Source: Candidatus Hinthialibacteria bacterium OLB16
GTDB lineage: Bacteria; Hinthialibacterota; Hinthialibacteria; OLB16
DNA length: 32,550 nt
Direction: 5' to 3'
NCBI GenBank assembly: GCA_001567115.1
Contig: LMZT01000031.1
Span: forward strand, 1 to 32,550
Part shown: piece by piece, positions 23,886-32,550 of the stretch
Numbering within the stretch: the first letter of the stretch is position 1
Layout: every line of letters begins with the position of its first letter
The notes under the pieces: model-generated
The model's database searches: none
Told to the model about the DNA's origin: nothing
What the model saw: only the letters and a program-made list of their open reading frames with translations
Position numbers and translations under genes: made by a program

Positions 23886-24944
23886 TCAGGATCGATCGGG
23901 CAGTGCTTCCGAGTCTTCATAGATCTGGTCGAAAATTCCACCATCATCGAAGTGAATTTTCTGAGCGTTTTTCCAGCTTCCAAAAACCTCTTCGATCGAA
24001 AAAAGCTGGATATCGGAGAACCTGTCCCGATATCGAGCCGCGACAGTCTCCAGCCGGGGACGGTAAAAATGGCGGGCAGCGATGTCCTGGCCGGTTTCAG
24101 TATAAAGAAATTCAAGGTATGCAGCCGCCAGGTCACGCGACTTGTGCCTTTCAACGATTCTGTCCACCCAGGCAACCGGAGGTTCGGCGAGAATGCTGAT
24201 CGAAGGGTTTACAATCTCGAGCCTGTCCGGCCCCAGTTCATTGATCGCCAGGTAGGCCTCGTTCTCCCAGCCGAGCAGGACATCCCCGATTTCCCTCTGA
24301 ACAAAAGTGGTCGTGGAGCCGCGTGCTCCAGAATCGAGCACCGGAACATTGGCGAAAAGAGCCTGAATGAATTCCCGTGCCGCATTCTCATCGCCATTGT
24401 TTTTCTTGAGGGCATACCCCCAGGCCGCCAGATAATTCCAGCGCGCGCCACCGGATGTTTTCGGATTCGGGGTGATGACCTCAATGCCGGGTTTGACCAG
24501 GTCATCCCAGTCCTTTATGCCTTTGGGATTTCCTTTGCGAACCAGGAACACAATGGTCGAGACATAAGGTGCGCTGTTGTGCGGCAGACGCTGCTGCCAG
24601 CTGGCCGGAAGGAGGTCGGCCTTTGAGGCCAGCGCATCGATATCATAGGCCAGCGCCAGGGTGACAACATCCGCTGCCAGGCCATCGATGACCGCACGCG
24701 CCTGTTTGCCCGACCCGCCATGCGACTGGCGGATTGAAACAGTCTGGCCGGTTCTATTTTTCCAGTCCAAGGCAAAGGCATCGTTGATATCGGCATACAG
24801 CTCCCGGGTCGGATCATAGGAGACATTCAGGAGGGTTCGATCGGTGTCTGTCTGCCCACAGCTGACAAGCAATCCCATAACCATCAGGAACGAAATCAGG
24901 CATAAGACAGAGATATTTTTCAGGCCAGAGGCTTCTTTCATCAT
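23886..24944 (-). CDS. sbp: Sulfate-binding lipoprotein of the Sbp/CysP family
   Basis: This 352-residue protein captures sulfate or thiosulfate and delivers it to CysTW. Family signatures are [12 protein letters not shown] at about 39-50, [21 protein letters not shown] near 73-93, a [17 protein letters not shown] stretch near 138-154, and [21 protein letters not shown] near 160-180. Unlike the soluble E. coli proteins it has a lipoprotein signal: a hydrophobic core and a LVSC lipobox with Cys29. This implies a membrane-anchored binding protein. The ATG at 24944 lacks a strong ribosome site, and the adjacent ATG at 24941 is equally possible. The 113 bases upstream are AT-rich near 24970-25010 and may hold the operon promoter; no clear -35/-10 pair is seen. 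Confidence 0.93.
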   Translation of the reverse strand: MMKEASGLKNISVLCLISFLMVMGLLVSCGQTDTDRTLLNVSYDPTRELYADINDAFALDWKNRTGQTVSIRQSHGGSGKQARAVIDGLAADVVTLALAYDIDALASKADLLPASWQQRLPHNSAPYVSTIVFLVRKGNPKGIKDWDDLVKPGIEVITPNPKTSGGARWNYLAAWGYALKKNNGDENAAREFIQALFANVPVLDSGARGSTTTFVQREIGDVLLGWENEAYLAINELGPDRLEIVNPSISILAEPPVAWVDRIVERHKSRDLAAAYLEFLYTETGQDIAARHFYRPRLETVAARYRDRFSDIQLFSIEEVFGSWKNAQKIHFDDGGIFDQIYEDSEALPDRS

Positions 24945-25057
24945 CCGTAACCGTTTATGACTGTTATCTCTATGGATTTAATAGGGTGATAAACAAAAAA
25001 CTGAAAATGACCTTATTCGTGAACAGTGAAGGCAGTGAAAGACCCTGTCAAGGGGTG

Positions 25058-27337
25058 TTAACCGTGGCTGCCAGGGCCACTCAAAGCACGGTTTACCGAG
25101 TCTTCGAGATCAGAAAAGGTATATGGTTTTTTTATGAAGCCCGCCAGGTTGAGAGAGGAAGCGATTCCTTCGGTTGCAGCGGATTCTTCATAACCGCTGG
25201 AAATGATGATTTTGACGTGAGGATCGATGCCCGCCAGTTCCTTGAAGACTTCACTTCCCCCCAACCCCGGCATCTGCATATCGAGGATAACAAGGGAAAC
25301 ATCCTGGCTGAAATCGGTGAAATCCCTGATGGCCTTCTGGCCATCCTCCGCCTCGATGACAGCGAACCCGAGGCGTTTCAGCATCTGATGAGCCACATCC
25401 CGGACAGTTTCTTCATCATCGACCACCAGGACAGTCCCGGATTTTCTGGAAGCGGAGGCTGGTGCTGCCAGAGTCTGAGCCGGGGGAGTTTTCCCGCGGG
25501 GCAAAAGGACTCTGAATGTGGTTCCTTCACCTGGCTGGCTCTCAACCACCAGGGCACCCGCATGGTTGCGGATGATTCCCAGAGCAGCGGCAAGCCCCAA
25601 ACCCCGCCCCATGAACTTCGTGGTGAAGAATGGCTCAAACAGGCGCCGCCGGGTTTCTTCGGACATCCCGATTCCCGTATCGGTTACCGAGATCTGGACA
25701 TAATCACCCTCTTTGATTGCCTCAGTGCTGGCATCATGCCACTGGCCACTCTGGTGAACATTGCCAGTCTCGATTGTCAGCGACCCGCCATTTTCCATGG
25801 CCTCACAGGCATTCACGAAGATATTCAGAAGGACCTGGGTGATTTGTGTGCGGTCGGCATCGACAGACCAGGCATCCTCAGCCAGATGGCAATCGACTCG
25901 GATGCCCGGGCTCATGGAACCATGCAGCATCCGGAGGGTATCTGTGACAAACAGGTTCGGATCGGAAGGCTCGGGACGATGTTTGCCGCCCCGTGCATAG
26001 GCCAGCAGCTGGTTGGTCAGGTCGGCCATGCGTCCGGCGGAGGTGAGGATGTTGTTGATCAGATTCAGGTGGGCTGTCTGGCCTGCGAGGTCCTCCTGCA
26101 GGAGAGCCGCGCTGCCCATGATGCCAACCAGGATGTTGTTGAAGTCATGAGCAATTCCTCCCGCCAGGGTGACAATGCTCTGTTCTTTCTGTTTTTCGAG
26201 CAGATGCTCCTGGATGCGCTTCCGTTCGGTGAGATCCCGGATAATACCCTGAATCCCGATGATTTCAGCATCACGGCGGATCAGATCGAATGAACCTTCG
26301 ACATCGATTACAGCCCCATCTTTGCGTATCACTCTGAACTCATAGGTTCGCGGGGCCTTTTCCCCGCGCATGCGTTTCTGATGGCTGGCCGCAACCCTCG
26401 GCAGGTCTTCCGGATAGATGACCTGACCCACTGTCATTTGCGCCAGTTCATCATTGGAGTAGCCGAGCATGGCGGATACCCGGTCATTGAACAGTAGAAG
26501 TTTCAGATCTGTGCCGAACAGGGCAATGCCTTCATTGATGTGGGTGAAGAGCAGCCGGTAACGCTCCTCGCTGTCACGCAGCAGGTCCTCCGCCTTTTTA
26601 CGTTCGGTCATATCAAAGCCATAGCCGATGATCTGGCTGATGGTTCCCCCTGGCTCGATGACAGGACTGAAAAATCGGAGATAGTGCTGGCTCTGTTCTT
26701 CAGGGGAGTTGATCTGCTCTTCGAACAGCACCATGCAGCGCTGGCGGATGCATAGATTCCGGTACTCATCCCTTGTCTCGGCGACCACTGGATCGATTCT
26801 GCGCAGATGGCAGTAATCCAGGTCTGTTTTCCCGATCATCCAGCCCCGGATTTCATCATCCGGCATTGCGGCAGGGTTGAGATAAACAATTCTGCCATCG
26901 AGGTCATAAACCGAGAGATCCGCCGGCAATGAGTCCAGGATGAGGCGATAAAATCGCTGGAGATGGGAAATCTCATTCTGGACCTGATGCTGCTCTGTGA
27001 CATCGAGGAGAGTGGCAAGCATCAGATTTTTTTCCCGAACCGGAAGCAGGCTTGTGGAGACTTCGACTACACAGATCTCCCCAAACGAAAGCTTGACCTC
27101 ATGCAGCTGCGGAGCCGCATCTCTGGAATCGTGAACAGAGAAAAGATCCGCTTCGGAACCACCTTCGTGGATGAACAGATCCTCCAGGTGGCAGGTACGG
27201 ATTTTCTCGAGGCTGTATCTGAAAAACTTCAGCGCCGCAGCATTGGCATCGACGATCCTCTGTAACTGCAGATCGATGACCAGGTGCATGGAGGGGGAGT
27301 TATTGAAAACCGCACGGTAAATCTCACCACTGAGCAC
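25058..27337 (-). CDS. Hybrid PAS-sensor histidine kinase with receiver domain
   Basis: This is a 759-residue hybrid sensor kinase. Three PAS-like regions lie at about 8-115, 128-245 and 257-372. The HisKA domain has the phosphorylatable His397 in AGGIAHDFNN. The ATPase domain follows, with NACEAM at 509-514, DTGIGM at 553-558 and GRGLGLAAALG at 578-588. A C-terminal receiver domain has acidic Asp640/Asp641, phosphoacceptor Asp686 in VILDMQMPG and Lys737. It has no membrane helix, so it is probably cytoplasmic, and it has no DNA-binding output, so a partner is needed. The frame is open with a GTG at 27337 but no good ribosome site. An ATG at 27374 would join in frame if one A of an A7 run (27352-27358) were absent. 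Confidence 0.92.
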   Translation of the reverse strand: MLSGEIYRAVFNNSPSMHLVIDLQLQRIVDANAAALKFFRYSLEKIRTCHLEDLFIHEGGSEADLFSVHDSRDAAPQLHEVKLSFGEICVVEVSTSLLPVREKNLMLATLLDVTEQHQVQNEISHLQRFYRLILDSLPADLSVYDLDGRIVYLNPAAMPDDEIRGWMIGKTDLDYCHLRRIDPVVAETRDEYRNLCIRQRCMVLFEEQINSPEEQSQHYLRFFSPVIEPGGTISQIIGYGFDMTERKKAEDLLRDSEERYRLLFTHINEGIALFGTDLKLLLFNDRVSAMLGYSNDELAQMTVGQVIYPEDLPRVAASHQKRMRGEKAPRTYEFRVIRKDGAVIDVEGSFDLIRRDAEIIGIQGIIRDLTERKRIQEHLLEKQKEQSIVTLAGGIAHDFNNILVGIMGSAALLQEDLAGQTAHLNLINNILTSAGRMADLTNQLLAYARGGKHRPEPSDPNLFVTDTLRMLHGSMSPGIRVDCHLAEDAWSVDADRTQITQVLLNIFVNACEAMENGGSLTIETGNVHQSGQWHDASTEAIKEGDYVQISVTDTGIGMSEETRRRLFEPFFTTKFMGRGLGLAAALGIIRNHAGALVVESQPGEGTTFRVLLPRGKTPPAQTLAAPASASRKSGTVLVVDDEETVRDVAHQMLKRLGFAVIEAEDGQKAIRDFTDFSQDVSLVILDMQMPGLGGSEVFKELAGIDPHVKIIISSGYEESAATEGIASSLNLAGFIKKPYTFSDLEDSVNRALSGPGSHG

Positions 27338-27796
27338 TGGCTCTTCGCCAGTTTTTTTCCAAATCAGAAGGCATGATATTTACCGAAAGCGGTGGTTCTC
27401 GAGGAACAACCTGCCGACAGGATGAGCGCAACCGGGAGATGGCTGCGTTGGCCGGTTTCCCTCGTTTGAGAGCAGGCAACTGGGGAAAGTGATCTCGATA
27501 TCTGGTGCAGCAGGAAGGAGAGTCGTTTGATAGCCCCGACGAGAATGAGGAGTTTTTCCATAGGTGGAGACACAGGCATTCCTTCGATTCACGATCCGGA
27601 TTTAGTTTTCTACCATGCCATGTTCAGGCATTTATGACTTTACCAGTATAGTACCCATTATCGCAATTGTCTCTAAAAAATATAAACATGACTCCTAAAA
27701 TACTACCAGCCTGGATGGCCTCAGGATTGGTCAGCCGACCTTATGTTGCTGGCGCTCCAATTTTCCCCACTGGGAAGGGTTTATCCGCTGCAGGAA
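27338..27796. other. 459-base intergenic region between sdhB and the sensor kinase
   Basis: This is the longest stretch without a supported gene. Bases 27600-27715 are AT-rich. On the - strand a TATACT box (27650-27645) with a weak GAGACA 18 bases upstream could start a 300-base leader for the kinase. A 71-codon open frame (27579-27364, -) lies in that leader but resembles nothing I know. An AACCGG/CCGGTT inverted repeat spans 27430-27457. A weak TTCCCC/GGGAA hairpin at 27763-27776 may end the sdh transcript. I recognise no riboswitch. Confidence 0.4.
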
Positions 27797-28552
27797 TCAG
27801 CCTTTGACAAAAGCACGGAAAAATTCACGATTGAGGCGTGCGATATTGCGGACACTGATCTCCTTGGGGCAGGCCGCTTCGCATTCATAATGATTCGAGC
27901 AGTTTCCAAAGCCCTCCAGGTCCATGCGCTCCACCATGGCGCGAGCACGCCTCTCACGCTCGACTCTCCCCTGGGGCAGAAGGGCCAGATGGCTGATCTT
28001 GGCGCCGACAAAGAGCACTGCTGAAGCATTGGGACAGGCTGCGACACAGGCCCCACAACCGATGCAGGCCGCTGAATCGAAAGCCTCATCCGCATCGATC
28101 TTGGGAACAGGAAGGGAGTGAGCCTCCGGGGCTGAGCCAGTCCGGACAGTCACATAGCCGCCAGCCTGGATGATACGATCGAAAGCAGAACGGTCCACGA
28201 TCAGATCCCGTACCACCGGAAAAGCCCTGGAACGCCAAGGCTCTATCACCAGTGTGTCGCCATCGCGGAATTTCCGGACATGGAGCTGGCAGAGAGTGGT
28301 TCCGTGCTCGGGTCCATGAGCCTGGCCATTGATCATAGCCCCACAGCATCCACAGATCCCTTCGCGGCAATCATGGTCGAAAGCGATCGGTTCTTTCCCG
28401 TTTTTTTCGAGGTTGATGTTGACGACATCGAGCATTTCGAGGAAAGACAGATCGGTATCGATATCATGGGCCTGGTAGATCTCGAAGGCGCCGGGAGAAT
28501 CGGAAGACTTCTGCCTCCAAACTTTGAGGGTCAAATTGATAGTATTGGCCAT
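27797..28552 (-). CDS. sdhB: Succinate dehydrogenase/fumarate reductase iron-sulfur subunit
   Basis: This 251-residue subunit carries electrons from the flavoprotein to the cytochrome. The [2Fe-2S] ligands lie in [10 protein letters not shown] (Cys62, Cys67, Cys70) with Cys88 in TLCQLH. The second domain has [12 protein letters not shown] near 157-168 for the [4Fe-4S] cluster. [13 protein letters not shown], near 218-230, supplies the [3Fe-4S] ligands. It is of the non-classical kind that goes with a b558 cytochrome. Its ATG overlaps the sdhA stop by one base (TAATG), so translation is coupled. It is the last gene of the operon. Confidence 0.96.
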   Translation of the reverse strand: MANTINLTLKVWRQKSSDSPGAFEIYQAHDIDTDLSFLEMLDVVNINLEKNGKEPIAFDHDCREGICGCCGAMINGQAHGPEHGTTLCQLHVRKFRDGDTLVIEPWRSRAFPVVRDLIVDRSAFDRIIQAGGYVTVRTGSAPEAHSLPVPKIDADEAFDSAACIGCGACVAACPNASAVLFVGAKISHLALLPQGRVERERRARAMVERMDLEGFGNCSNHYECEAACPKEISVRNIARLNREFFRAFVKG

Positions 28553-30465
28553 TACTTGTAGCTCCTCTGCGCCAGGTGAACTTCATCGAAAACAAGAGGT
28601 TCTTTGTGAAGGATCGGCTTTTTCCCTTCACCAGCCCATTCCCAGGCGGAAACATGGCAGAAATTCACATCGTCACGCAGCGCTTCACCCTCCTCAGTCT
28701 GGCTTTCCTCGCGGAAATGGCCTCCGCAGGATTCCTTTCTCTCGAGGGCATCGAGAACCAGAAGCTCGGCGAATTCGAGGAAGTCTGCCACACGGCCGGC
28801 TTTTTCCAGGCTCTGGTTGAGCGAATCGGCAGAACCATTCACCACCAGGTTTTTCGAAAATTCCTCACGGATTTCCGGTATCTTGCGCAGTGCCTCTTCG
28901 AGGCCTGCCTGGTTGCGCGACATGCCGCATTTATCCCATAACAACAGCCCGAGATCCCGATGGAATTCATCGACCGTCTTCTTCCCTTTCAGGGACAAAA
29001 ATTTCTGGATGCGCTGCCTGGCTGACTGCTCAGCCTCTTTGAATTCCGGAGCTTCAGCCTTGACAGGATCCAGCCGGTTGGAAGCGAAGTAGTGGCCGAG
29101 AGTGTATGGGATCACAAAGTAGCCATCAGCAAGCCCCTGCATAAGGGCGCTGGCTCCCAGGCGGTTGGCGCCATGGTCGGAGAAATTGGCCTCGCCCAGA
29201 ACATGCAGGCCGGGGAGGTTGCTCATCAGGTTGTAGTCGACCCACAGCCCTCCCATGGTGTAATGGATGGCCGGGTAGATCATCATCGGAACCTGGTAGG
29301 GGTCATCATCCACGATTTTTTCATACATCTGGAAGAGGTTGCCATAACGCGCTTCGATGGTGCTGCGCCCCAGGCGCTGGATGGAATCCCGGAAATCGAG
29401 ATAAACAGCCATGCCAGTCGAGCCGACTCCCCGCCCCTTGTCGCACACTTCCTTGGCATTTCGTGAGGCCACATCGCGCGGCACCAGGTTTCCAAAAGAG
29501 GGATATTTTCGTTCGAGGTAATAATCCCGCTCCTGTTCCGGGATCTGCCCTGGCGGACGCTTGTCACCAGATTTATTCGGCACCCAGATGCGCCCATCAT
29601 TGCGGAGGCTTTCGCTCATCAGGGTCAGTTTGGACTGGCAGTCCCCATGGACCGGGATGCAGGTGGGATGGATCTGGGTGAAGCAGGGGTTGGCGAAAAG
29701 GGCGCCTTTTCGTGCAGCACGCCAGGTGGCGGTGACATTGCAGGGTTTGGCATTGGTGGAAAGGTAAAAGACATTTCCATACCCACCGGTTGCCAGGATC
29801 ACTGCATCGCCAGCATGGGATTCAATCGAGCCATCCACCATGTTGCGGACCACAATGCCGCGCGCACGCCCTCCAACCACCACCAGATCCAGCATCTCGC
29901 GCCGGGGGAACATCTTCACTCCGCCGGCGGCGATTTCCTTGCAGAGGGCGCTGTAGGCTCCCAGGAGGAGCTGCTGGCCGGTCTGCCCGCGTGCATAAAA
30001 CGTGCGTGAAACCTGCGCGCCACCGAAGGAACGGTTATCGAGCATGCCGCCATATTCGCGTGCAAATGGAACTCCCTGGGCGACACACTGGTCAATGATA
30101 TTCACACTCAGCTCGGCCAGCCGGTAGACATTGGCTTCACGGGAGCGGTAATCACCGCCTTTGACAGTGTCATAAAACAGGCGGTAAACACTGTCGCCAT
30201 CATTCTGGTAATTTTTGGCGGCATTGATGCCACCCTGGGCAGCAATGCTGTGGGCGCGCCGGGGGGAGTCCTGCAGGCAGAATGCTTTGACCTGGTACCC
30301 GAGCTCCGACAAACTGGCCGCGGCCGAGGCTCCCGCCAGCCCGGTTCCAACCACGATCACTGTAAATTTTCGCTTGTTGGCCGGGTTGACCAGCTTCATA
30401 TCGAATTTGTGGCGGGTCCATTTTTCGCTGACAGGGCCGCCTGGAACCTTTGAATCCAGGGTCAT
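28552..30465 (-). CDS. sdhA: Succinate dehydrogenase/fumarate reductase flavoprotein subunit
   Basis: This 637-residue FAD subunit oxidises succinate or reduces fumarate. The ATG at 30465 is chosen because GAGGA lies 7 bases upstream; the longer frame would start at a [18 protein letters not shown] near 40-54 binds [16 protein letters not shown] near 75-87 holds the histidine for covalent FAD. The active-site segment [13 protein letters not shown] lies near 260-272, and [21 protein letters not shown] near 430-450. The sequence resembles the B. subtilis, Bacteroidetes and Deltaproteobacteria branch rather than the E. coli type. It overlaps sdhB by one base and follows sdhC. The direction of the reaction cannot be decided from sequence. 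Confidence 0.96.
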   Translation of the reverse strand: MTLDSKVPGGPVSEKWTRHKFDMKLVNPANKRKFTVIVVGTGLAGASAAASLSELGYQVKAFCLQDSPRRAHSIAAQGGINAAKNYQNDGDSVYRLFYDTVKGGDYRSREANVYRLAELSVNIIDQCVAQGVPFAREYGGMLDNRSFGGAQVSRTFYARGQTGQQLLLGAYSALCKEIAAGGVKMFPRREMLDLVVVGGRARGIVVRNMVDGSIESHAGDAVILATGGYGNVFYLSTNAKPCNVTATWRAARKGALFANPCFTQIHPTCIPVHGDCQSKLTLMSESLRNDGRIWVPNKSGDKRPPGQIPEQERDYYLERKYPSFGNLVPRDVASRNAKEVCDKGRGVGSTGMAVYLDFRDSIQRLGRSTIEARYGNLFQMYEKIVDDDPYQVPMMIYPAIHYTMGGLWVDYNLMSNLPGLHVLGEANFSDHGANRLGASALMQGLADGYFVIPYTLGHYFASNRLDPVKAEAPEFKEAEQSARQRIQKFLSLKGKKTVDEFHRDLGLLLWDKCGMSRNQAGLEEALRKIPEIREEFSKNLVVNGSADSLNQSLEKAGRVADFLEFAELLVLDALERKESCGGHFREESQTEEGEALRDDVNFCHVSAWEWAGEGKKPILHKEPLVFDEVHLAQRSYK

Positions 30466-30523
30466 AATCGATTCCTCACGTTCCAATATCCCTCCCCATC
30501 CCGGATGGAGGGGTTTTTCGCCC

Positions 30524-31231
30524 TCAAAGTGGCGGTGTTCTCACAATGTTTATGAACAGGGGGACCGAGCTGAACCCGATCGCTGCAAGCAACCCCAGCA
30601 CCAGGCTGAGCTTTCTGATTCCGGGGACCAGGTCATTGCGATAGAACCCGAGTGTCTGGCAGAGGCTCTGGATGCCATGACTGAGGTGCAGGCCGAGAAC
30701 CAGCATCACTGCGATATACACTCCGGCACGCCAAGGCTCCAGGAATGAATTCCACACCAGGCCATACAGCCCCAGGTTCCGCGGGGGGTTCCCCTCACCC
30801 GCAGCGATCATCGAGGCCGGGCCTTCTTTGTCGCTGAGAGTGAAGTCCGAAAGGTGCAACACCAGAAAGAACAGCACCAGCAGGCCTGTGTAGATCATCG
30901 TCTTTTTGGCGAATTTCAGGCTCTCTTCACTTTTGGAGCCGTTGACTGCATAGCGTTCCCCACGCGCCTGCCGGTTTTCAAGTGTCAGCAGGATCGTGGT
31001 GATGACATGGATCAGAAAGGCGGCGATCAGCCCCAGTCGGACCAGCCAGAGCAGCTCCGGTATTGCATGGAGCTTCTCGGAATACCCATTGAATGCCTCC
31101 GGTCCCAGGAAGATCAGGAAGTTTCCTGCCAGGTGGCCTGCCAGGAATCCTGTCAGGATCAGGCCGGTGACAGCCACAATCTGTTTTCGCAGTATCGAGG
31201 AGCGAAGGGCACAACGACTCTCAGAACTCAT
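30524..31231 (-). CDS. sdhC: Succinate dehydrogenase cytochrome b558 subunit
   Basis: This 235-residue membrane subunit anchors SdhAB and binds two haems, as in the B. subtilis-type complex. Five hydrophobic segments are seen, starting with [25 protein letters not shown], which holds a His for haem. Further histidines lie at [17 protein letters not shown] and [12 protein letters not shown], matching the di-haem pattern of the b558 family. A single large subunit means no separate SdhD is expected, and none is present. AAGGGGG lies just before the ATG. The gene starts 41 bases after the unrecognised secreted protein and is followed by sdhA after 58 bases. The complex probably uses menaquinone, as is usual for this type. 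Confidence 0.92.
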   Translation of the reverse strand: MSSESRCALRSSILRKQIVAVTGLILTGFLAGHLAGNFLIFLGPEAFNGYSEKLHAIPELLWLVRLGLIAAFLIHVITTILLTLENRQARGERYAVNGSKSEESLKFAKKTMIYTGLLVLFFLVLHLSDFTLSDKEGPASMIAAGEGNPPRNLGLYGLVWNSFLEPWRAGVYIAVMLVLGLHLSHGIQSLCQTLGFYRNDLVPGIRKLSLVLGLLAAIGFSSVPLFINIVRTPPL

Positions 31232-31272
31232 GGAACCCCCTTGTATCCATCGGAAGTATCAGTGTATCTGGC

Positions 31273-32301
31273 TTACTTTCCCTTCATCGAAGCGAAGGCT
31301 TTCCTCTGGAGGGTCAGGAATTTAGTCAGGTTCGAATTTGGGTTGACTATGATCTTCAAATCCGGGCTGAATGTGGTGGCATTCGCGGATTGCTTCATGG
31401 AACCCTGGATCATCAGGAAACGGTCATACAGGGGATCGGCGGACATGACCCTCTGAAGGTAATCGCGGGCATCCGCACTGGAGGCAGGGATAATCTTGAG
31501 CTGGCTGTCGCTGGCAGTCTGAAGTTTTTCCTGAAAGCCCTTTGATCTTTTTTTATATTCCGGGGAATCGGGCAGCAGCGAATCATAAACACCCCCCCCG
31601 GGGAGTTTGAGATAAGCATCGAGACCCACTTTATCCGCTTCACCCTGGCGTGGGGTTGCGACCAGATCGCGCAGAGGGATATCGAGCACTGGAATTTCCG
31701 GCTTGATTTCACGCCCACGGTTTTCGCCCTGGGTCGGAACCACAGAGACATATTCCGGTTGCAGCTGTGAAACCTGGTAATTGGTCAGAAACACCTCGAC
31801 TCCCAGTATCGGATCGAATATGTACGCCAGATCCTCCTGTGCGGATGCGAGATAAGCGCGAAATTCGGGAGTGATCACCCAGCGATACTGGGGAATCAGG
31901 TGGTCGGCATACAGGACCCGGTCGATCACCTGCACCGCCTGAAGGGGCTGGCGTCCGAGTGCCAGGACCAGGGCCTCGCGCGCCTTCCGGTGCGCCCAGT
32001 ACCAGTAATCCGCATTCTGGTTGCGGTTCTGGGTAATGAAAGTTTTATCTCCGGCATCATCACGGCTGGTGATTTCGAGTTGTGACTTCGCGACCGACCG
32101 GACAGATTTTTCGGTCATGAAAGTAATGAAAGCGTCGTTCTCCTCCAGAACTGCACCCTGGAACCGGGCCAGATCGGCAGGAACCCCTTTCTGATGGAAA
32201 GAGGAAACCGCTCCGGCGGGAGCGAGCCAAATCACCAGGAACAGGCAGGCCGGAATCTGCATTCTCGATGATAAAAAATTATAACTCTTCGAGTCAGACA
32301 C
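31273..32301 (-). CDS. Secreted protein of unknown function, 342 aa
   Basis: I do not recognise this protein. The ATG at 32301 has a good ribosome site (AAAGGTGA, spacing 7-8). The first 13 residues are polar, then MQIPACLFLVIWLAPAGAVSS forms a Sec signal core ending near residue 34. The mature chain is soluble, with a Trp/Tyr-rich segment YWYWAHRKAREALVLALG near 98-115, a short proline region (KPEIPVLDIPLRDLV) near 200-215 and a basic C-terminus. No Cys pair or catalytic motif stands out. It lies 41 bases upstream of sdhC on the same strand with no visible terminator, so co-transcription with sdh is possible. An internal start near residue 14 cannot be excluded. Confidence 0.7.
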   Translation of the reverse strand: MSDSKSYNFLSSRMQIPACLFLVIWLAPAGAVSSFHQKGVPADLARFQGAVLEENDAFITFMTEKSVRSVAKSQLEITSRDDAGDKTFITQNRNQNADYWYWAHRKAREALVLALGRQPLQAVQVIDRVLYADHLIPQYRWVITPEFRAYLASAQEDLAYIFDPILGVEVFLTNYQVSQLQPEYVSVVPTQGENRGREIKPEIPVLDIPLRDLVATPRQGEADKVGLDAYLKLPGGGVYDSLLPDSPEYKKRSKGFQEKLQTASDSQLKIIPASSADARDYLQRVMSADPLYDRFLMIQGSMKQSANATTFSPDLKIIVNPNSNLTKFLTLQRKAFASMKGK

Positions 32302-32428
32302 GATTGTTCACCTTTCAAACGAAGCCACCGGCTGAAGGATGCTGGAAGCCGCGGCATGAAGATGGAATTATGTTGGCACCACTTCCGCGCTTTTGACAAG
32401 AGCTCTGAAGCGCGGGAGATTTGGCCTT

Positions 32429-32550
32429 ATGGCTTCATCGTCGATTGAAGAAATTGAAGCCGCCAAAGGGCTGGCGCTGCTGGCTGGCGGCCGGCTGATT
32501 GGGAACGACTGCTCTCTGGAGCATCTGGCTGGTGGGGTAATACCCCGGCT
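32429..32550 (+). CDS. 5' end of a gene, possibly lpxD
   Basis: An open frame starts at the ATG at 32429 and runs off the end of the window (about 40 codons seen). GGGAGA lies 9-10 bases upstream. The visible sequence, including AKGLALLAGGRLIGND, has the pattern of the N-terminal domain of LpxD, the UDP-3-O-acylglucosamine N-acyltransferase of lipid A synthesis (compare the usual LAxLLGGELVGDGD). Only a short stretch is available, so this is a suggestion. If right, it supports a Gram-negative outer membrane. It is divergent from the secreted protein gene, with 127 bases between them. Confidence 0.35.
   Translation, partial: MASSSIEEIEAAKGLALLAGGRLIGNDCSLEHLAGGVIPR

Noticed and set aside
25046-25051. 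A perfect TTGACA on the - strand upstream of sbp
   Set aside because: No acceptable -10 box lies 15-19 bases downstream.
24986-26293. A 435-codon open frame on the + strand
   Set aside because: It is antisense to the histidine kinase, whose HisKA, ATPase and receiver motifs are unmistakable.
27364-27579. A 71-codon frame on the - strand upstream of the sensor kinase
   Set aside because: The GAAGGA purine tract touches its ATG with no spacer, and the sequence is low in recognisable features. It is mentioned with the intergenic region but not called as a gene.
32393-32398. A perfect TTGACA on the + strand before the last gene
   Set aside because: The expected -10 position reads GAGATT and would overlap the ribosome site, so it is probably chance.

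Overview
The window is about 32.5 kb of dense bacterial coding sequence, moderately G+C-rich by eye. It looks chromosomal: aroA, a succinate dehydrogenase operon and a sulfate transporter are all housekeeping genes. I see no tRNA or rRNA gene, insertion sequence, phage gene or CRISPR array. An AsmA-like envelope protein, several Sec/lipoprotein signals, a Tat-exported Gfo/Idh/MocA oxidoreductase, a DUF6807 (PmoA-like) protein and a GH38 alpha-mannosidase suggest a Gram-negative, glycan-degrading heterotroph. This mix is common in the PVC group and in candidate phyla of similar lifestyle. The b558-type SdhC and a BshB-like deacetylase argue against a classical gammaproteobacterium. I cannot name the phylum from the sequence alone.

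Layout. 1-2230 (+): the end of an HpnA-like epimerase, a secreted protein I do not recognise, and a strong terminator. 2243-7988 (-): moeB/thiF, a small NIL-domain protein, a YihY-type membrane protein (frameshifted) and an AsmA-like protein, closely packed; a solute-binding-like lipoprotein follows with its own promoter. 8208-12976 (+): a Fic protein, a DUF6807 plus Tat-exported oxidoreductase pair, then aroA. 12936-15185 (-): a DUF985 cupin, a small secreted protein and the C-terminal subunit of a split transketolase (frameshifted). 15446-20240 (+): a DUF89 protein (frameshifted), an NAD-dependent sugar epimerase, and a GH38 mannosidase behind a recognisable promoter and palindrome. 20288-24944 (-): sulfate-binding lipoprotein, CysT, CysW, CysA and a BshB-like deacetylase, apparently one operon. 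25058-27337 (-): a hybrid sensor kinase. 27797-32301 (-): sdhC-sdhA-sdhB preceded by an unrecognised secreted protein. 32429 to the end (+): the start of a gene that might be lpxD.

Themes. Sulfur appears twice: sulfate uptake joined to a probable bacillithiol deacetylase, and a MoeB-like activating enzyme overlapping a NIL-domain protein. Sugar metabolism forms a second theme: mannosidase, two epimerases, DUF89 phosphatase-like protein, transketolase and the exported oxidoreductase/DUF6807 pair. Three conserved genes (yihY, transketolase, DUF89) are each broken by a single-nucleotide frameshift while both halves stay conserved. This points either to consensus indels in the assembly or, for the A8 run in yihY, to slippage. 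I found no clear new defence or mobile system. The best leads are the sulfur/thiol linkage, the MoeB-NIL overlap, the exported oxidoreductase pair and the promoter-palindrome in front of the mannosidase.
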